From assembly GCF_000143415.4 (NCBI RefSeq), contig NW_003314307.1, positions 1,158,952 to 1,222,951 of the forward strand: a stretch of 64,000 nt of DNA, written 5' to 3'. Origin of the DNA: Selaginella moellendorffii. Lineage: Eukaryota; Streptophyta; Lycopodiopsida; Selaginellales; Selaginellaceae. The notes below the pieces were generated by a model. That model was not told the DNA's origin. It made no database searches and saw only the letters and a program-made list of their open reading frames with translations. Shown piece by piece: positions 49,156-59,537 of this stretch (within the stretch, counting starts at the first letter, position 1; each line of letters starts with the position of its first letter). The position numbers and the translations under genes were made by a program.

Positions 49156-50058
49156 ATTGCAGATCAAGGGCTGAGTGAAAGCAGCCAGTCACCACCTCCT
49201 GACTCAGATTCCTATGGCGGACTCCCCTTCCCCAATCTCAATGGAGAGGTACAATGGATGAGGGATGCTTTTCAAGTCAGGGCCACATTGCCAAGCAAGG
49301 GTCGAAACGTATGTCCAATCCTTCAGAATCAGCAGTGCGCCCAAGTGATATCGGTCCTAGTTCCTCAATAGCAGTTGATGGTAAATACAGTATAGTCGAT
49401 TCAATGTGCTAATGAGTTTGTTTTTAGTAGCACGGGAGGATACCATCTCAATCGAAGGGAGATATTTGGACATGCATATGGATCCGCCAGTGGACTCTAC
49501 TTGCCTGCAAGAGTCATCAGAGCTGGTGGAGGCTACTATCCATATCAACGCCAAGCAAGCTGACCACGCTCCACTTGATGCTGCCCATACCACTGAGTCA
49601 ATCTTGTCCACGTATCCAACTGACGGTGACCAGGCGCCATTGGACCTGCATGAGGCCGCCCCAGCCGCCGAGCCGGTCGTATCCTCATTTCCAATAGACT
49701 CAACGTGTGCCCAATCGTCTGACTACACGCCGTTGGAACCTCCCTACACCGCCCCTGCTGCCTGTTCGGTCATGTCCACTTTGCCAACGGAGGCACCAGC
49801 TGAAATGGCGTGTGATCACACGCCATCGGAACCACCCCATGCCATTGTTGAGCCAGTTGTACCAGAGTCTACAGCTGAAATGGCATGTGCCCACACGCCA
49901 TCGGGTGCGATTGACCACATTGCAGAGGAGAGTATTTCCGCCCTTTACGTTTCCTTGACCAAAAACCCTCTCAACGACCATCAGGAGCACCATTCGCTAA
50001 TATTGTAGATGGTAAAATTGACTTGTACCATTTTTTATGCTGACGCATTTCATTTCAG

Positions 50059-50920
50059 AGTCACGGCAAAGGTACTGTATCGTTTTTGATCTGAACGGTG
50101 TCCTTTTCTCCCATGAGCGTGGCTCGTCCTCGAATGTCACTGCACCCTCCAAAGCCTGCGGTCGCAAGTTGGTCAAAAGAGACAGATTCACATTAATCAC
50201 ACGGGAGAAACTGCGGGATCTAATAATGACCATGCGACACTTAAAACAGAGGGCCAGGTTCAATTTGCAATTAGGAGTTTGGACATCCATGATGTGCCAC
50301 AATGCATTAACGTTGCTACAGATGATGCACGATCAGACACGAGTAATATTACCATTTGACTTTCTCCTAATGCAGGAGGATTGCTTGACTATGGTCCATG
50401 TGAGGGGTAGCAAGCCCATCTTCGTCAAGCCAGAGGCTGTAGTGATGAACCGGACTGCTAGGTCAAGTGAAATACTCATCATCGATGACTCGCCGATTAA
50501 AATTGCAGCGAACACGCACACATATGCAGTGCACCCCATCTCTTGCAATATGGAAACTAGGGAGAAGAACCGTATGTTCTGGGGGACCTTGCAAAATGGC
50601 TTGGAGCAATGGTGATAGAGAACCGGCCAGTCCAGGAGGTGGCTGCAGAAATCAACCAAATGGCAGATGGAATGGTATATCAGAAGCCATTTGATCGGAC
50701 AGACACCAGTCATCATTTATGGCATGTATATTGTCTAGCCAAACACTATCTACATCTCCATAATCTGCTCAACCGGATGGGTTCTTCGACCACTGAACAT
50801 GAGCGTGGACATATTAGAGAAGAGATGGCATTACTATTGGGTTTAAATCCTGATAGTGTGGAGAGTGATGAAATTCCAAGATTATTGTATAGGCGTTGGA
50901 GGCAAAAAATAACAGTCTGA
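50059..50920 (+). pseudogene. HAD-superfamily (FCP1/SCP/NIF-like) phosphatase domain of the accessory gene
   Basis: These phosphatases remove phosphate from Ser, classically on the RNA polymerase II tail. Motif I reads FDLNGVL, where the family usually has D-x-D-G-T/V, so the second acidic residue is an asparagine; this may abolish catalysis. The central LGVWTSM corresponds to the usual VWT/S segment and EILIIDDSPIK to motif III/IV with both aspartates. After a one-base loss in a G5 run near 50582 the frame resumes as LAKWLGAMVIENRPVQEV and continues 103 codons to 50920. It could also be a binding module rather than an enzyme. Confidence 0.65.
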
Positions 50921-51338
50921 GATGGCATGTATTTATTTAAAAATGTAACTTATTATGGCATGGGGTTCCATGCCATTGTATTAATATTAAAAGACAATTC
51001 TTTGAGAAGATTTGCATTATACTAGAAGTGTTACAGCATGTTATTGGAAGTCTACAAAGTTGTTTTATTAATAAGGGGAAAGTAAAGATTGAATAGGGAC
51101 TTGGGCTCCACCTAGACTCGGAGCAACTGAGCCAATATTAAAAGGATGGAAAAAAATTGGACGATGATGACAAGGAGAAGAGAGAGGTGAAGTAGTGGCA
51201 GGGGGAGGAGAAGTGATTGAGTAGACATTTCCTTGTTTAAAATAAAATGGCATGTGCCTCAATGCAGTTGAATTTTGTTATATTTATATACTATATAAAG
51301 GTTTGGAAACCTTATTTTACAAGTGGGATAATGACAAT

Positions 51339-51362
51339 TCCCACTTTAACAAAATAGAGCTT
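51339..51362 (-). repeat. Right terminal inverted repeat
   Basis: Read on the minus strand it is AAGCTCTATTTTGTTAAAGTGGGA; two differences from the left end. An inner inverted AAGTGGGATAA copy lies at 51320-51330. Confidence 0.85.
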
Positions 51363-51366
51363 AGTC
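51363..51366. repeat. Right target-site duplication AGTC
   Basis: Identical to 37788-37791 and followed by CAAGATGGAGTCC of the minisatellite. Confidence 0.85.
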
Positions 51367-51905
51367 CAAGATGGAGTCCGAGATAGACCCGAGATGGAGT
51401 CCAAGATGGAGTTCGAGATGGACCCGAGATGGAGTCTGAAATAAAGTCCAAAATAGAGTTCAAGATGGAGTTCAAGATGGAACCAAGACCAAGACCAAGA
51501 CTGAGACCAAGACTGAGACTGAGACCAAGTCCGAGTCCGAGTCCGAGTTTGAGTCCAATACTAATACAGGCTGTTGGGTGAAAGCCCAAAGCTATCATCC
51601 GCGGGGGAGAGGGGGAGGTGGCCGGGGGTGGGGGACCTGTAGGGGGTTCCAAAAGTATAGTAGGGAGAGTGTTAGGGTTGGACTCCAGTGGAGCCAGTTT
51701 GGCCCAGGAAGGCTACACCCAACTATTAAGAAATAAGATAACAATTGGGAAGTCGAAGGTTAAAGTGAATATAGACCAACAAGTGGGGTAGCTTGGTGAA
51801 GTGTTCAAAAGTTGGCTTTAGTTCCCTCAGAAGATTGAATGGTCAATACTCTCAATCCAAGCATGAGTAACACTACTTACTTGGATATCTAGCGTGACTC
51901 AACGA
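51363..51905 (+). repeat. LTR-like minisatellite repeat, second part of copy 2
   Basis: This continues the copy that breaks off at 37791: minisatellite to about 51565, then the shared tail (GGTGAAAGCCCAAAG, AAAAGTATAGTAGGGAGAG, TACTTGGATATCTAGCG). It ends where the second gypsy relic begins. Confidence 0.72.
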
Positions 51906-51909
51906 AATA

Positions 51910-53380
51910 TGAAGATTTTTTATCTTAAGAAGCCTTTTGTGGTTGAGACAAATGTAAATGACATTGCAATTAAAACTATATTGCTTCAAGTTGGACATCC
52001 TCTCGCATAGAAGAGTCACAAGTCTGATGCCACACAATGGAATTGGGTTATTTGAGATAAGGAGTTGTATGTCATGATTGTTATTGTGAAGGAATGGTGA
52101 CATTATTTATATAGATTAGACTTCCATATGTATTCAAACCATTATTCTTTCCAGTATTTCAATTGTCAAAAGGATCTTTGAGGCTGCTTTGCTTGTTGGT
52201 AAAAGTTCTTGCAAAAAAAGTTTTTTAAAATTTGATATAAACATGAACGTGACAATAAAGTGGCTGATACATTATCCAAAATGGTGAATTTTATCTCATT
52301 TATAAAAGTATCCAATGATCTCTTGGATGAGCTTAAAGAGTTTCTTGACTTTGACTCCTTTATTATTAATATTTGTGCAAAGGTTTTATTAAGGAACACT
52401 TTTACAAATTTGAAGGGTTATAAGTTTGTGTCATTCAAGATACAAGATGGAATCCTAGTAAAAAAGGGATGTATCATAGTTCCTTATGTTGACAAACTCA
52501 TTAAATAGATCTTAGTTGAGTGTTTGATGTGCCAAGTAATGGGCATTTGGGGGTATTGAAGATGTATATGTTGGTGAAGAGGCACTTCTTTTTTTTAACC
52601 TGGGATGAAGTTAGATGTTGAGAAGTATATATATGGTTTTAACCTGCCAAGCAATCAAAATTGATCATCAAAAGTTTGTTGGCCTCTATTATCTTCTATA
52701 TGTACTTGAGAATAAGTGGGATAATATCTCGATGGACTTTATTACTAATTTACCTAAGAGATTAGAAGGAAATTATGCTATTTGGGTTGTTGTGGATCAT
52801 TTGACAAAGATAACTCACTTCTTCTCAATAAAGATGATAATAAAAGTTTTAGAACTTGTTTGAGTATTTATAAACTAATTATTCAATCTCTAAGGTTTAG
52901 AGGTGGTATTGTGAGTGATCATAATCCCACATCCATGTTTTGGTAAATAGTCTTTGAGAAGCTAGAGAATAAATGGAGCATGAGTAGTGGTGAGCATCCA
53001 CAATTAGATGGGCAAATAGAGTGCATAAATTAGCTGTTAAAAGATAGAGGTCTTTTATGGGAAACTTCACTTGACAAGGAGTATGGGAAAAGTACTTACC
53101 TTTACTCCAATTTGCTCATAATCATGCTTATTAATAATTATTGATATGTTTCTATTCATAGCAATGTATGGGTCTCTTGTGAGTGTGAGTTTGGCTTTAG
53201 TTCAAATGCCTTATATTTATGATTTCTTAAAGGATATATAAGATAAACTTAAGTTGGCAAAGTTGAATATGAGAGAAGCTAAAAAATGAGACAAGAGATT
53301 GGTTGATGATGATGATCATCATCAAAAGTATAAAGTTAGTGACAATTTTTTCCTTAAGCTATCAAATGCATAATAGTCTC
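51910..53380 (+). pseudogene. Second Ty3/gypsy pol relic (RNase H to integrase)
   Basis: A heavily stopped frame begins with an RNase H-like KKPFVVETNVNDIAIKTILLQVGHP, then HERDNKVADTLSKM (52240-52280), the usual N-x-VADALSR box. Integrase follows with NKWDNISMDFITNLPKRLEGNYAIWVVVDHLTK (52710-52810), a broken second-aspartate region (GGIVSDHNPTSMFW, about 52900) and GEHPQLDGQIECIN. The C-terminal KYKVSDNFFLKLSNA closes it near 53370. It differs from the chromovirus at 29-36 kb and is more decayed. Confidence 0.78.
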
Positions 53381-56300
53381 TGAAAGAATGTGGCAATGCT
53401 AATGTAAAGAACCAAAAAGAACAACTCCTATAAGAGTTCAAATATAAAGGGATATGAGTGTATTGATGAAGTAATGGTGAAGAGGAAGGGGATCACTCTA
53501 AAAATGGTGGGGTTGACCATTCCAAAATGTGTGTGAATGAAAACAATTTAGGTGTTAACAAAGAAGACATAACTAGAACAAAGAAACACGATGAAAAGCT
53601 ATTATATTACATTGAAAAATAAACTTAAATCCACCAATGAGGATTTGGTGAAATTTAAGCAGTGATATTCATAGCCTAAACCTATGTGTGTAACATCCAA
53701 AAAGCTAGCTATCAATAAAAGATGTTCTTATGCATGAAGCATAAGTAAGATGGTTAAATTTTGACTTAATTTAATATTTAATGATTATACAAGATGAATA
53801 TGCTTTTTATGAAAACAATAATTATTATTTTAATGTTAATAATTTCTAGAATTTATTGTTGCATATTCCAAATAAATATATATAAAAATAGAATATCCAA
53901 ATCATAGAGGTGTATTTGATAATGTTAGATAATAAATGTATATTTGATGATGTGTCTACCCAGCTGGCAAAAAAACTTTAAAAAAGAAATCCTCTAACTC
54001 ACTTAGTGAGTATAAACAAATGTGGCAATATTGCCTTTATAGTACCCTTAGTACTCTTGTAGAGCAATAATTTTATAGCTGTGCAATCTTTATATACTTT
54101 ACTTATAAATTATGTTAGAAGGTTAATGGATTGGAACTAGTTCTAACTTGTTCTGACACTATTACCCAACTTTAATCTTGCAAGCTCTCTAGGATTATAA
54201 GATTGTAGCTATTACATTTATTTTTCCTTTTTAATCTCTATTACATTTTCTTCTTTGCCATGCATGCTATTATAGATCAAGAAGTATATCATTTGAAGCT
54301 ACTGATGCTATTTGGTTGGATCAAGTTTTTGGTGTTATGAAGTATGATTATATTGGTGTTTCACCCATCTTTAGTGTGTTGTCATTGCTAACTTCTATAG
54401 AACATGATTACATAGTGTCTTTTATTTATGGTGTACTACTATATAATCATGGAGTGTGATTATGACATTGATTAAAGAGTTATAAATGATGTAGTCTGAT
54501 TCTTGGAGGGTATTTGAGGATCAAGTTTATGAAAAGATGATGTATATAAGCTTGAGTAAATTTTAGATTGTGATGAGGAGTTTAATTATTATAGAGATAA
54601 ATTTGGAGATGAGTTCAAGATTTCAAGGGGTAGATATTAATCTTTTAATTTTCCATTTGGTCCTTTTTTTTTCCCTTTTGGTCTTTGCTAACATCTTTTT
54701 ATTACTTGGTCTAAGCCACCTTTTTATATTTTTAATGTTTCTTCTTCATTTGAAATATTTCCCTTTCTTGGTATATCAATCAGTTGTGACTTTTATAATT
54801 TTTATTCTCAATTCGGTGTTAAGTTGAGTGTTTTTTGTCCTCCTCATATTAATCTAAATTTTGAGCATGTATGTGAAGCATAGAATCTTACTTTTGCTTT
54901 GTTAGTGAAGTTTTGATCAATTCTAGTGTAAAGTATTCCTCTATTCTAGAGGTTAAATCACTTTTGCAAGAGTGTTGGATTAAATGTATTTCCTCAATTA
55001 TGAGTGTTGTAGAGAATTTTTATTTTATCTTTGTTACTAAGGATTTCTTTTTTTCACTTGAAAGTGTGGAGTTTTTCTTTAATTTTCCCATCTCAAATGT
55101 AAATTGTATGTTGAGGACGTTGGCTCTTGCATATCTTATTTACTTCTTTCTATTACCCTATTTTTCACTTAAATAACTATTAAAAATTCCTTTTTTGATA
55201 CTTCTTTATCCATTTTTCCTTCCTCCACAAAGTTTCTTCCTTAATTTTTCTTGCTTTCTCATCTTTGCTCTAATGCTTTAAACTTTTGGAGTAGAGGGAA
55301 TAAATAGGAGCTTAGCCATGATGATGGAGTGAGGATGAACAAATATAATAGTGAAGTAAAAACAAACAATATAAATTGTGAAATAAGAATGAGCATAGTG
55401 AATATAAATAGAGCATCCAAAGGCCAAACAGATACGATAGTGGTGAGGCCAAACATAGATGGTGGAGTGAAAACAAGTGCAATAAATATGAATAAAATCA
55501 ATACTTTAGAACAAATTTTCCTTTAAGGAAGGGATAAAAAGGATATAAAAAATGAATAGAGTAAGTCTAATCATCTATGTGTGATGCTAAATGAGAATGA
55601 AGTTTGTGAGTTTGAGTTAATACAAGTTTCAAAAGTTGACCAAAGGGAAGACAGAAACATAAATTTTATTGATAGTCATGAGTCTGAGTTAACAATGGTC
55701 TCAAAGAATGGCCAGTTGTTAGACTTAAAGATGGGATTGCTACAATATTGCTTTGTTTCTCAAAGTCTCTTGGTTCAAAGGTATAGCTATGAGGTTAGTT
55801 CAATTATTTTGAAGTTACAACTGGTTTATTGAGATTTTATACTCAATTAATACTTGTACCAAAACTTTAGGTTTTTTTTTGCCATAGATTATGTTAGTGG
55901 TTCCATAGGATCTCATATTCTTATAGTAATCTATAATCACCTAACAGAAAAGAAGCTTTAAATGTTTTATATCTGACTTATAGTCCCATATATTCTTGTA
56001 TATAAGTAGGGGTATAAACCATAATTATTGTATACTTATTCCCATTTAACAAGAACTTACAATCATAACTATAATATTAAAAAAGGATATTCTTTAAAAT
56101 TTAAAATTTAAAAATAATTTATAGCATTGTTCAACAGTATTTGGTTTTTTTTGGAAAATCTTAGAAAACTAAATATTAAAATATTTTAAATATTATTATT
56201 TAAGATTTATGTTGTACAAATAATAATTCCATACAGGTAAATATGTGATAATTGATATTTTATTTTATGGTTAAAAATATTATAAACAGAATAAGAATGT

Positions 56301-57436
56301 TAAGAAAGAAACATTTAATAATTTTATTTAGACTAAAGTTGTTTCTTGTGAATAAATATATAATAGATTAAATTTAACTTAAGTTTAAATATAATAATAA
56401 AAGCTCTCTAAGGCAAAAACTTTAATTTTCATTAATTAATAGTCCTACTAATTCCTATAATATAATTTCCTTTTTATAATGAATTTTTTATCAATTAATC
56501 CAAAATTATCTTTGTGAGTTCTCAACTCTACAATATATCCTAATTATGATGCTTATGTGGAGAATCTTTGCTGAATATTATCTTGCTCAACATATTCTAT
56601 GCTACTTGCTGGTGGTAAGAAATACTGTAATGTTCACCTGATTCTTTGCCAAAGTCTAAATGTAAGTTGTGATTTTATTATTATATCTCTTGATCCATTC
56701 TCATTGTCTATAAAGACTCCTCGGTTTGGAGAGGTCCAATATAGTCCAATAGAACTATATTGAAGAGTGTAATTGCAGAAGGATGATATGCAAAACTGTT
56801 TCAATGTGTCAGAGGCCTTTAGAGATCTATCTAAGATGTAGTGAGGACGAATTTTGTAAACCACATTCACACCTTAATCCTCCCCAGAAATTTACTTATT
56901 TAAAAACAAATCTTGATTACTAATGAATTAAATCAAAGTTTAAGAGTACTATTAGATGAAAGAAAATCCTAGAATATTCCTGGATAGGCAGTGGTTTGAA
57001 AAAGAAGACGAAAAACATAACACCTAAAGAAACATCCTACTAGAAGAGCTAGTTATTCTGGCATCAATAAATTTATAGACAAGGATTGTGTAATAGTTGT
57101 AAGAATTTTTTTAAAAATTAAAATAAATTTAGAATAGTATAATAATATAGTAAATTTTTCTATGTTATATATATTATAAAAAATAAAAACAAATAAAATT
57201 ATTTTATCAATATTTAAAAGTATAAAAATTTGTAAAAATTCCCTAAATTTATATTTAATTTGACTATATTTTTATATATCAAGTGAGGCAATAGGAATGG
57301 TCATCACATTATAAAATGAACTAAGACCTTTACATATCTAGCACATCTAGAATCATTTAACCTGAAGGAAAATTTTCATTTATATGTTATTATTGTACTT
57401 ATAATAACAAATAGATAGTTTCAGTATATTACTAAC
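53381..57436. other. AT-rich DNA, no gene recognised
   Basis: About 4 kb of low-GC sequence with short Phe/Leu- or Lys/Asn-rich frames on both strands. None resembles a known family. From 56,000 on, A+T is extreme. Confidence 0.5.
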
Positions 57437-57850
57437 ATGAATTTGTGTTCTTTTTTGTTCTTAACAATTCTTCATCTTGTGATTATTATAACTAATTGTG
57501 CTAACAAAGGTGTACATGTAATCAATTCAGTAGGCTCACCAGTTCAAGTAGATTGTAGATCCAAAGAAGATCATATTGGACCCATTTTACTTCAAGATCA
57601 TCAAAGCATATTTTGGGAGTTCATTGATAACATTATTTGTACAACTATGTTTTGGTGTCATGCTATATGGAATGAAAAATTTGTAGCAGATTGGACTTCA
57701 TATGAATGTTGGTGGTCAAGGCCTACTTACCATTACATGGAAACTGAAATGTATGGTTGGGGTATTGAGGTGTATGACAGTTGTCATCCAGATGCTAATA
57801 ATTGTAAAAGGCAACTCTATAAGAAATACAATTGGCATGCTATTGCTTAA
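57437..57850 (+). CDS. S-protein homologue (plant self-incompatibility S1 family), secreted, 137 aa
   Basis: SPH proteins are small, secreted, disulfide-bonded plant peptides; the founder is the Papaver stigma S determinant, and most others have no known role. The frame starts with a clear signal peptide (MNLCSFLFLTILHLVIIITNC) and then gives VHVINSVGSPVQVDCRSKEDHIGPILLQ, the usual first strands with a cysteine in V-x-C-x-S-K-x-D. FWEFIDNIICTTMFWCHAIWNEK fits the conserved F-x-T-x-F-x-C segment, and further cysteines (YECWW, DSCHPDANNC) follow. Family length is 110-150, so it looks full-length. It is intronless, as is common for SPH. Its codons are as AT-rich as the surrounding repeat DNA. 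No neighbour hints at a role. Confidence 0.72.
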   Translation: MNLCSFLFLTILHLVIIITNCANKGVHVINSVGSPVQVDCRSKEDHIGPILLQDHQSIFWEFIDNIICTTMFWCHAIWNEKFVADWTSYECWWSRPTYHYMETEMYGWGIEVYDSCHPDANNCKRQLYKKYNWHAIA

Positions 57851-58737
57851 CTATATGATTGTAAATGAAACACTTCAAGAACCTTTATATTTTTTATTTA
57901 AAAAATATAGTTTGTACTACTGTTGTGAGCAAGAAAAAAGGAACAAGAGAAAATCTGATAGAGGGCAAAAGTGAAAGATAGAATCATTCCTGTTTATACT
58001 AGATTTTGATCTTTAATTTCTCTCTTACTTAAAATCCAAATCTATAAATATATGGTTTGATGCAGATTGATAACTGGAGAACAGTATATAAAGACTAGAT
58101 TCATTTAGAAAAAATTAAATCTTAAAAACTTATTATATTTTAAATCATGAAAAAATAATTGTTTAAATATAAAATATCTAATAATTAAAATAATATTTTA
58201 TTTTATTTTAAAAAATATTATATAGATAAGATTAATATTAAAAATAAATAAGATATATTTAACTTGTATAGTATTATATTTTCTATGCATATAAAAAAAT
58301 TATTCATGTATACTTATGATTTTATAGAATAGAGAAATATGTATATCCAATTAGCCCAAAATCCCTAACCTATATATAGGAGCATGTTGTCTGGATTGAA
58401 ACCAATCTAATAGTTATAAAAATCTCACTATGCTAATAATAGTATATAGTAATATAGCTTTACACCTAAATGACATATCATTCCCTCATCTTAAAAGGAC
58501 AAAAAATTGGTATTAGAAGCATAGGATTTTTTATCCTTTATGCTAAAGTGGTTCATATTTCTACTTTTTCTTTTTAGATACCTCACTTAAGAGTGATTAG
58601 TGGATCTAGTGAGAAGGTCTAAAAGGATTTTGCCTCAAGCCATGGTGATGGGTACAACCCATGAGAAGCCTATAGATATTGACTTTGATATGGTAGTTGA
58701 AGGGGCTAATGCAAATGCAAGATACTCAAGATACTAA
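57851..58737. other. AT-rich DNA with a second primer-binding-like site
   Basis: Mostly extreme AT sequence. TTGGTATTAGAAGC at about 58507 resembles an initiator-tRNA-Met primer-binding site and is followed by decayed retroelement-like sequence, so the TRIM downstream may sit inside an older LTR element. Confidence 0.4.
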
Positions 58738-58919
58738 TGTAAGCAACTAAAGACAACGAGTCGAGAGATAATCCATGGGGTTCAAATATAGAGGGAAAGG
58801 GCTCATGAACAAGAGTGCACCCCTTTTTCCAATCGATTAAGGGTCTTGGGATATTTAGGGTTAAGTGTCCTTGGGTTTAAATAGTACTGGGTTGGGAAAT
58901 CCAAACTCAGGAACTTACA
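58738..58919 (+). repeat. TRIM 5' LTR
   Basis: 182 bp, TGTAAGC...CTTACA. It shares GATTAAGGGTCTTGGGATATTTAGGG with the 3' copy but lacks a short block (GTGACTTTCTGG) found there. Confidence 0.85.
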
Positions 58920-59343
58920 TTTGGTATTAGAGAGGTCTCGGGTCCGACTTTGTTGGTTAGCTAGGGGAATCACACCACATATTGATTGACATCTAATTGG
59001 TCCAATTTGCTCCTGCTGGGCTTGACTCAAGGGGTAGGGTGTCAAGAGAGTGGGGCTCTCGAGAGAGCTGTGGCTCTTAGCTTCCGTTTACGAGGGCATG
59101 AACTTGCAGGGAAGCATGGTGGATTGTAAGTAATTGTAAGTAAGAGATGGGTTTGTGATATAGGTGGTCTTGGATTACTAATGAGACGAAGGTGAATAGA
59201 CATGGCCTTAGTGTAATAAGCTGATATATTAGTGGTACTTTTGGAGTGTCAGTCATAGGATCAAACATATGGAATACGTGGACCAAGGGCAAAGGCTAAG
59301 TGGCATAGATGCTACTTATGGGGTTAGCATGTCCTCAAGTTGG

Positions 59344-59537
59344 TGTAAGCAACCAAAGAGAACGATTTGAGAGACAATCCATGGGATTCAAATATAGAGG
59401 GAAAGGGCCCATGAACAAAAGTGCACCCTATTTTCCAATCGGTTAAGGGTCTTGGGATATTTAGGGTTAAGCGTCCTTGGGTTTAAATAATACTGGACTG
59501 GGTGACTTTCTGGGAAGTCCAAACTCAGGAGCTTACA
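59344..59537 (+). repeat. TRIM 3' LTR
   Basis: 194 bp, TGTAAGCAACC...GAGCTTACA. It is followed at once by the ACTAA duplication. Confidence 0.85.

Larger units (their letters stand above)
45504..50920 (+). pseudogene. Transposon accessory gene: basic protein with C-terminal FCP1/NIF-like HAD phosphatase domain, damaged
   Basis: A long multi-exon gene read through several lesions. The first segment (about 45504-46312) ends with a ParB-like string, FYAVSG then amber then HSSLAMQ, where the TAG replaces what looks like a glutamine codon. The next (46322-47963) is a large helical segment with one 54-bp in-frame intron (46586-46639). From 47964 to 49430 there are about ten short exons coding for basic, Ser/Gln-rich peptide. 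A Pro/Ala/Thr-rich exon (49433-50008) follows. The end (from about 50059) has HAD motifs: CIVFDLNGVLFSHE, LGVWTSMMCHNAL, and EILIIDDSPIK. Lesions: a 14-bp tandem duplication near 45766, ambers near 46310 and 48764, and single-base losses in an A5 run (about 49963) and a G5 run (about 50582). I recognise only the HAD fold with confidence. Confidence 0.7.
38334..51270. repeat. Dispersed 22-bp palindromic sub-repeat family, about 28 copies
   Basis: The consensus is ATGGCRTGNGGCCYCAYGCCAT. Clear copies start near 38334, 38422, 39022, 39181, 39326, 40668, 40726, 42330, 42400, 42966, 43821, 43901, 45290, 45368, 45427, 46608, 48106, 48246, 48447, 48587, 48841, 48976, 49131, 49803, 49878, 50955 and 51246, with half-sites at 42898, 48360 and 50922. 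Copies sit in spacer DNA, in tiny introns, and in coding sequence. The left and right arms vary in step in several copies, keeping the pairing. Confidence 0.9.
37792..51362. mobile_element. 13.6-kb TIR DNA transposon with two divergent genes and palindromic sub-repeats
   Basis: The left end AAGCTCTATTTCATTAAAGTGGGA (37792-37815) and the inverted right end (51339-51362) match at 22 of 24 positions, and a perfect AGTC duplication flanks both. Inside, a minus-strand transposase and a plus-strand multi-exon accessory gene diverge from a duplicated spacer. About 28 copies of a 22-bp palindrome are spread along the element and none was noticed outside it. The element is somewhat less AT-rich than its surroundings. 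A 4-bp duplication fits Sola, and is within the range for Academ, but I could not place the transposase with confidence. Amber codons and frameshifts show that this copy has decayed, though mildly. Confidence 0.88.
58738..59537 (+). mobile_element. TRIM (terminal-repeat retrotransposon in miniature), 800 bp
   Basis: Two direct repeats of 182 and 194 bp each start TGTAAGCAAC and end in CTTACA. They flank about 424 bp of non-coding DNA. A primer-binding-like TTGGTATTAGAGAGG (58921-58935) lies one base after the 5' LTR, as for initiator tRNA-Met. A perfect 5-bp duplication, ACTAA, flanks the element at 58733-58737 and 59538-59542. There is no coding capacity, so it would need proteins from an autonomous relative. 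Confidence 0.85.

Noticed and set aside
38334-51270. CRISPR-like array (regular short palindromic repeats)
   Set aside because: Spacing is irregular, the spacers are exons or ordinary DNA, and the sequence is nuclear plant DNA with spliced genes.
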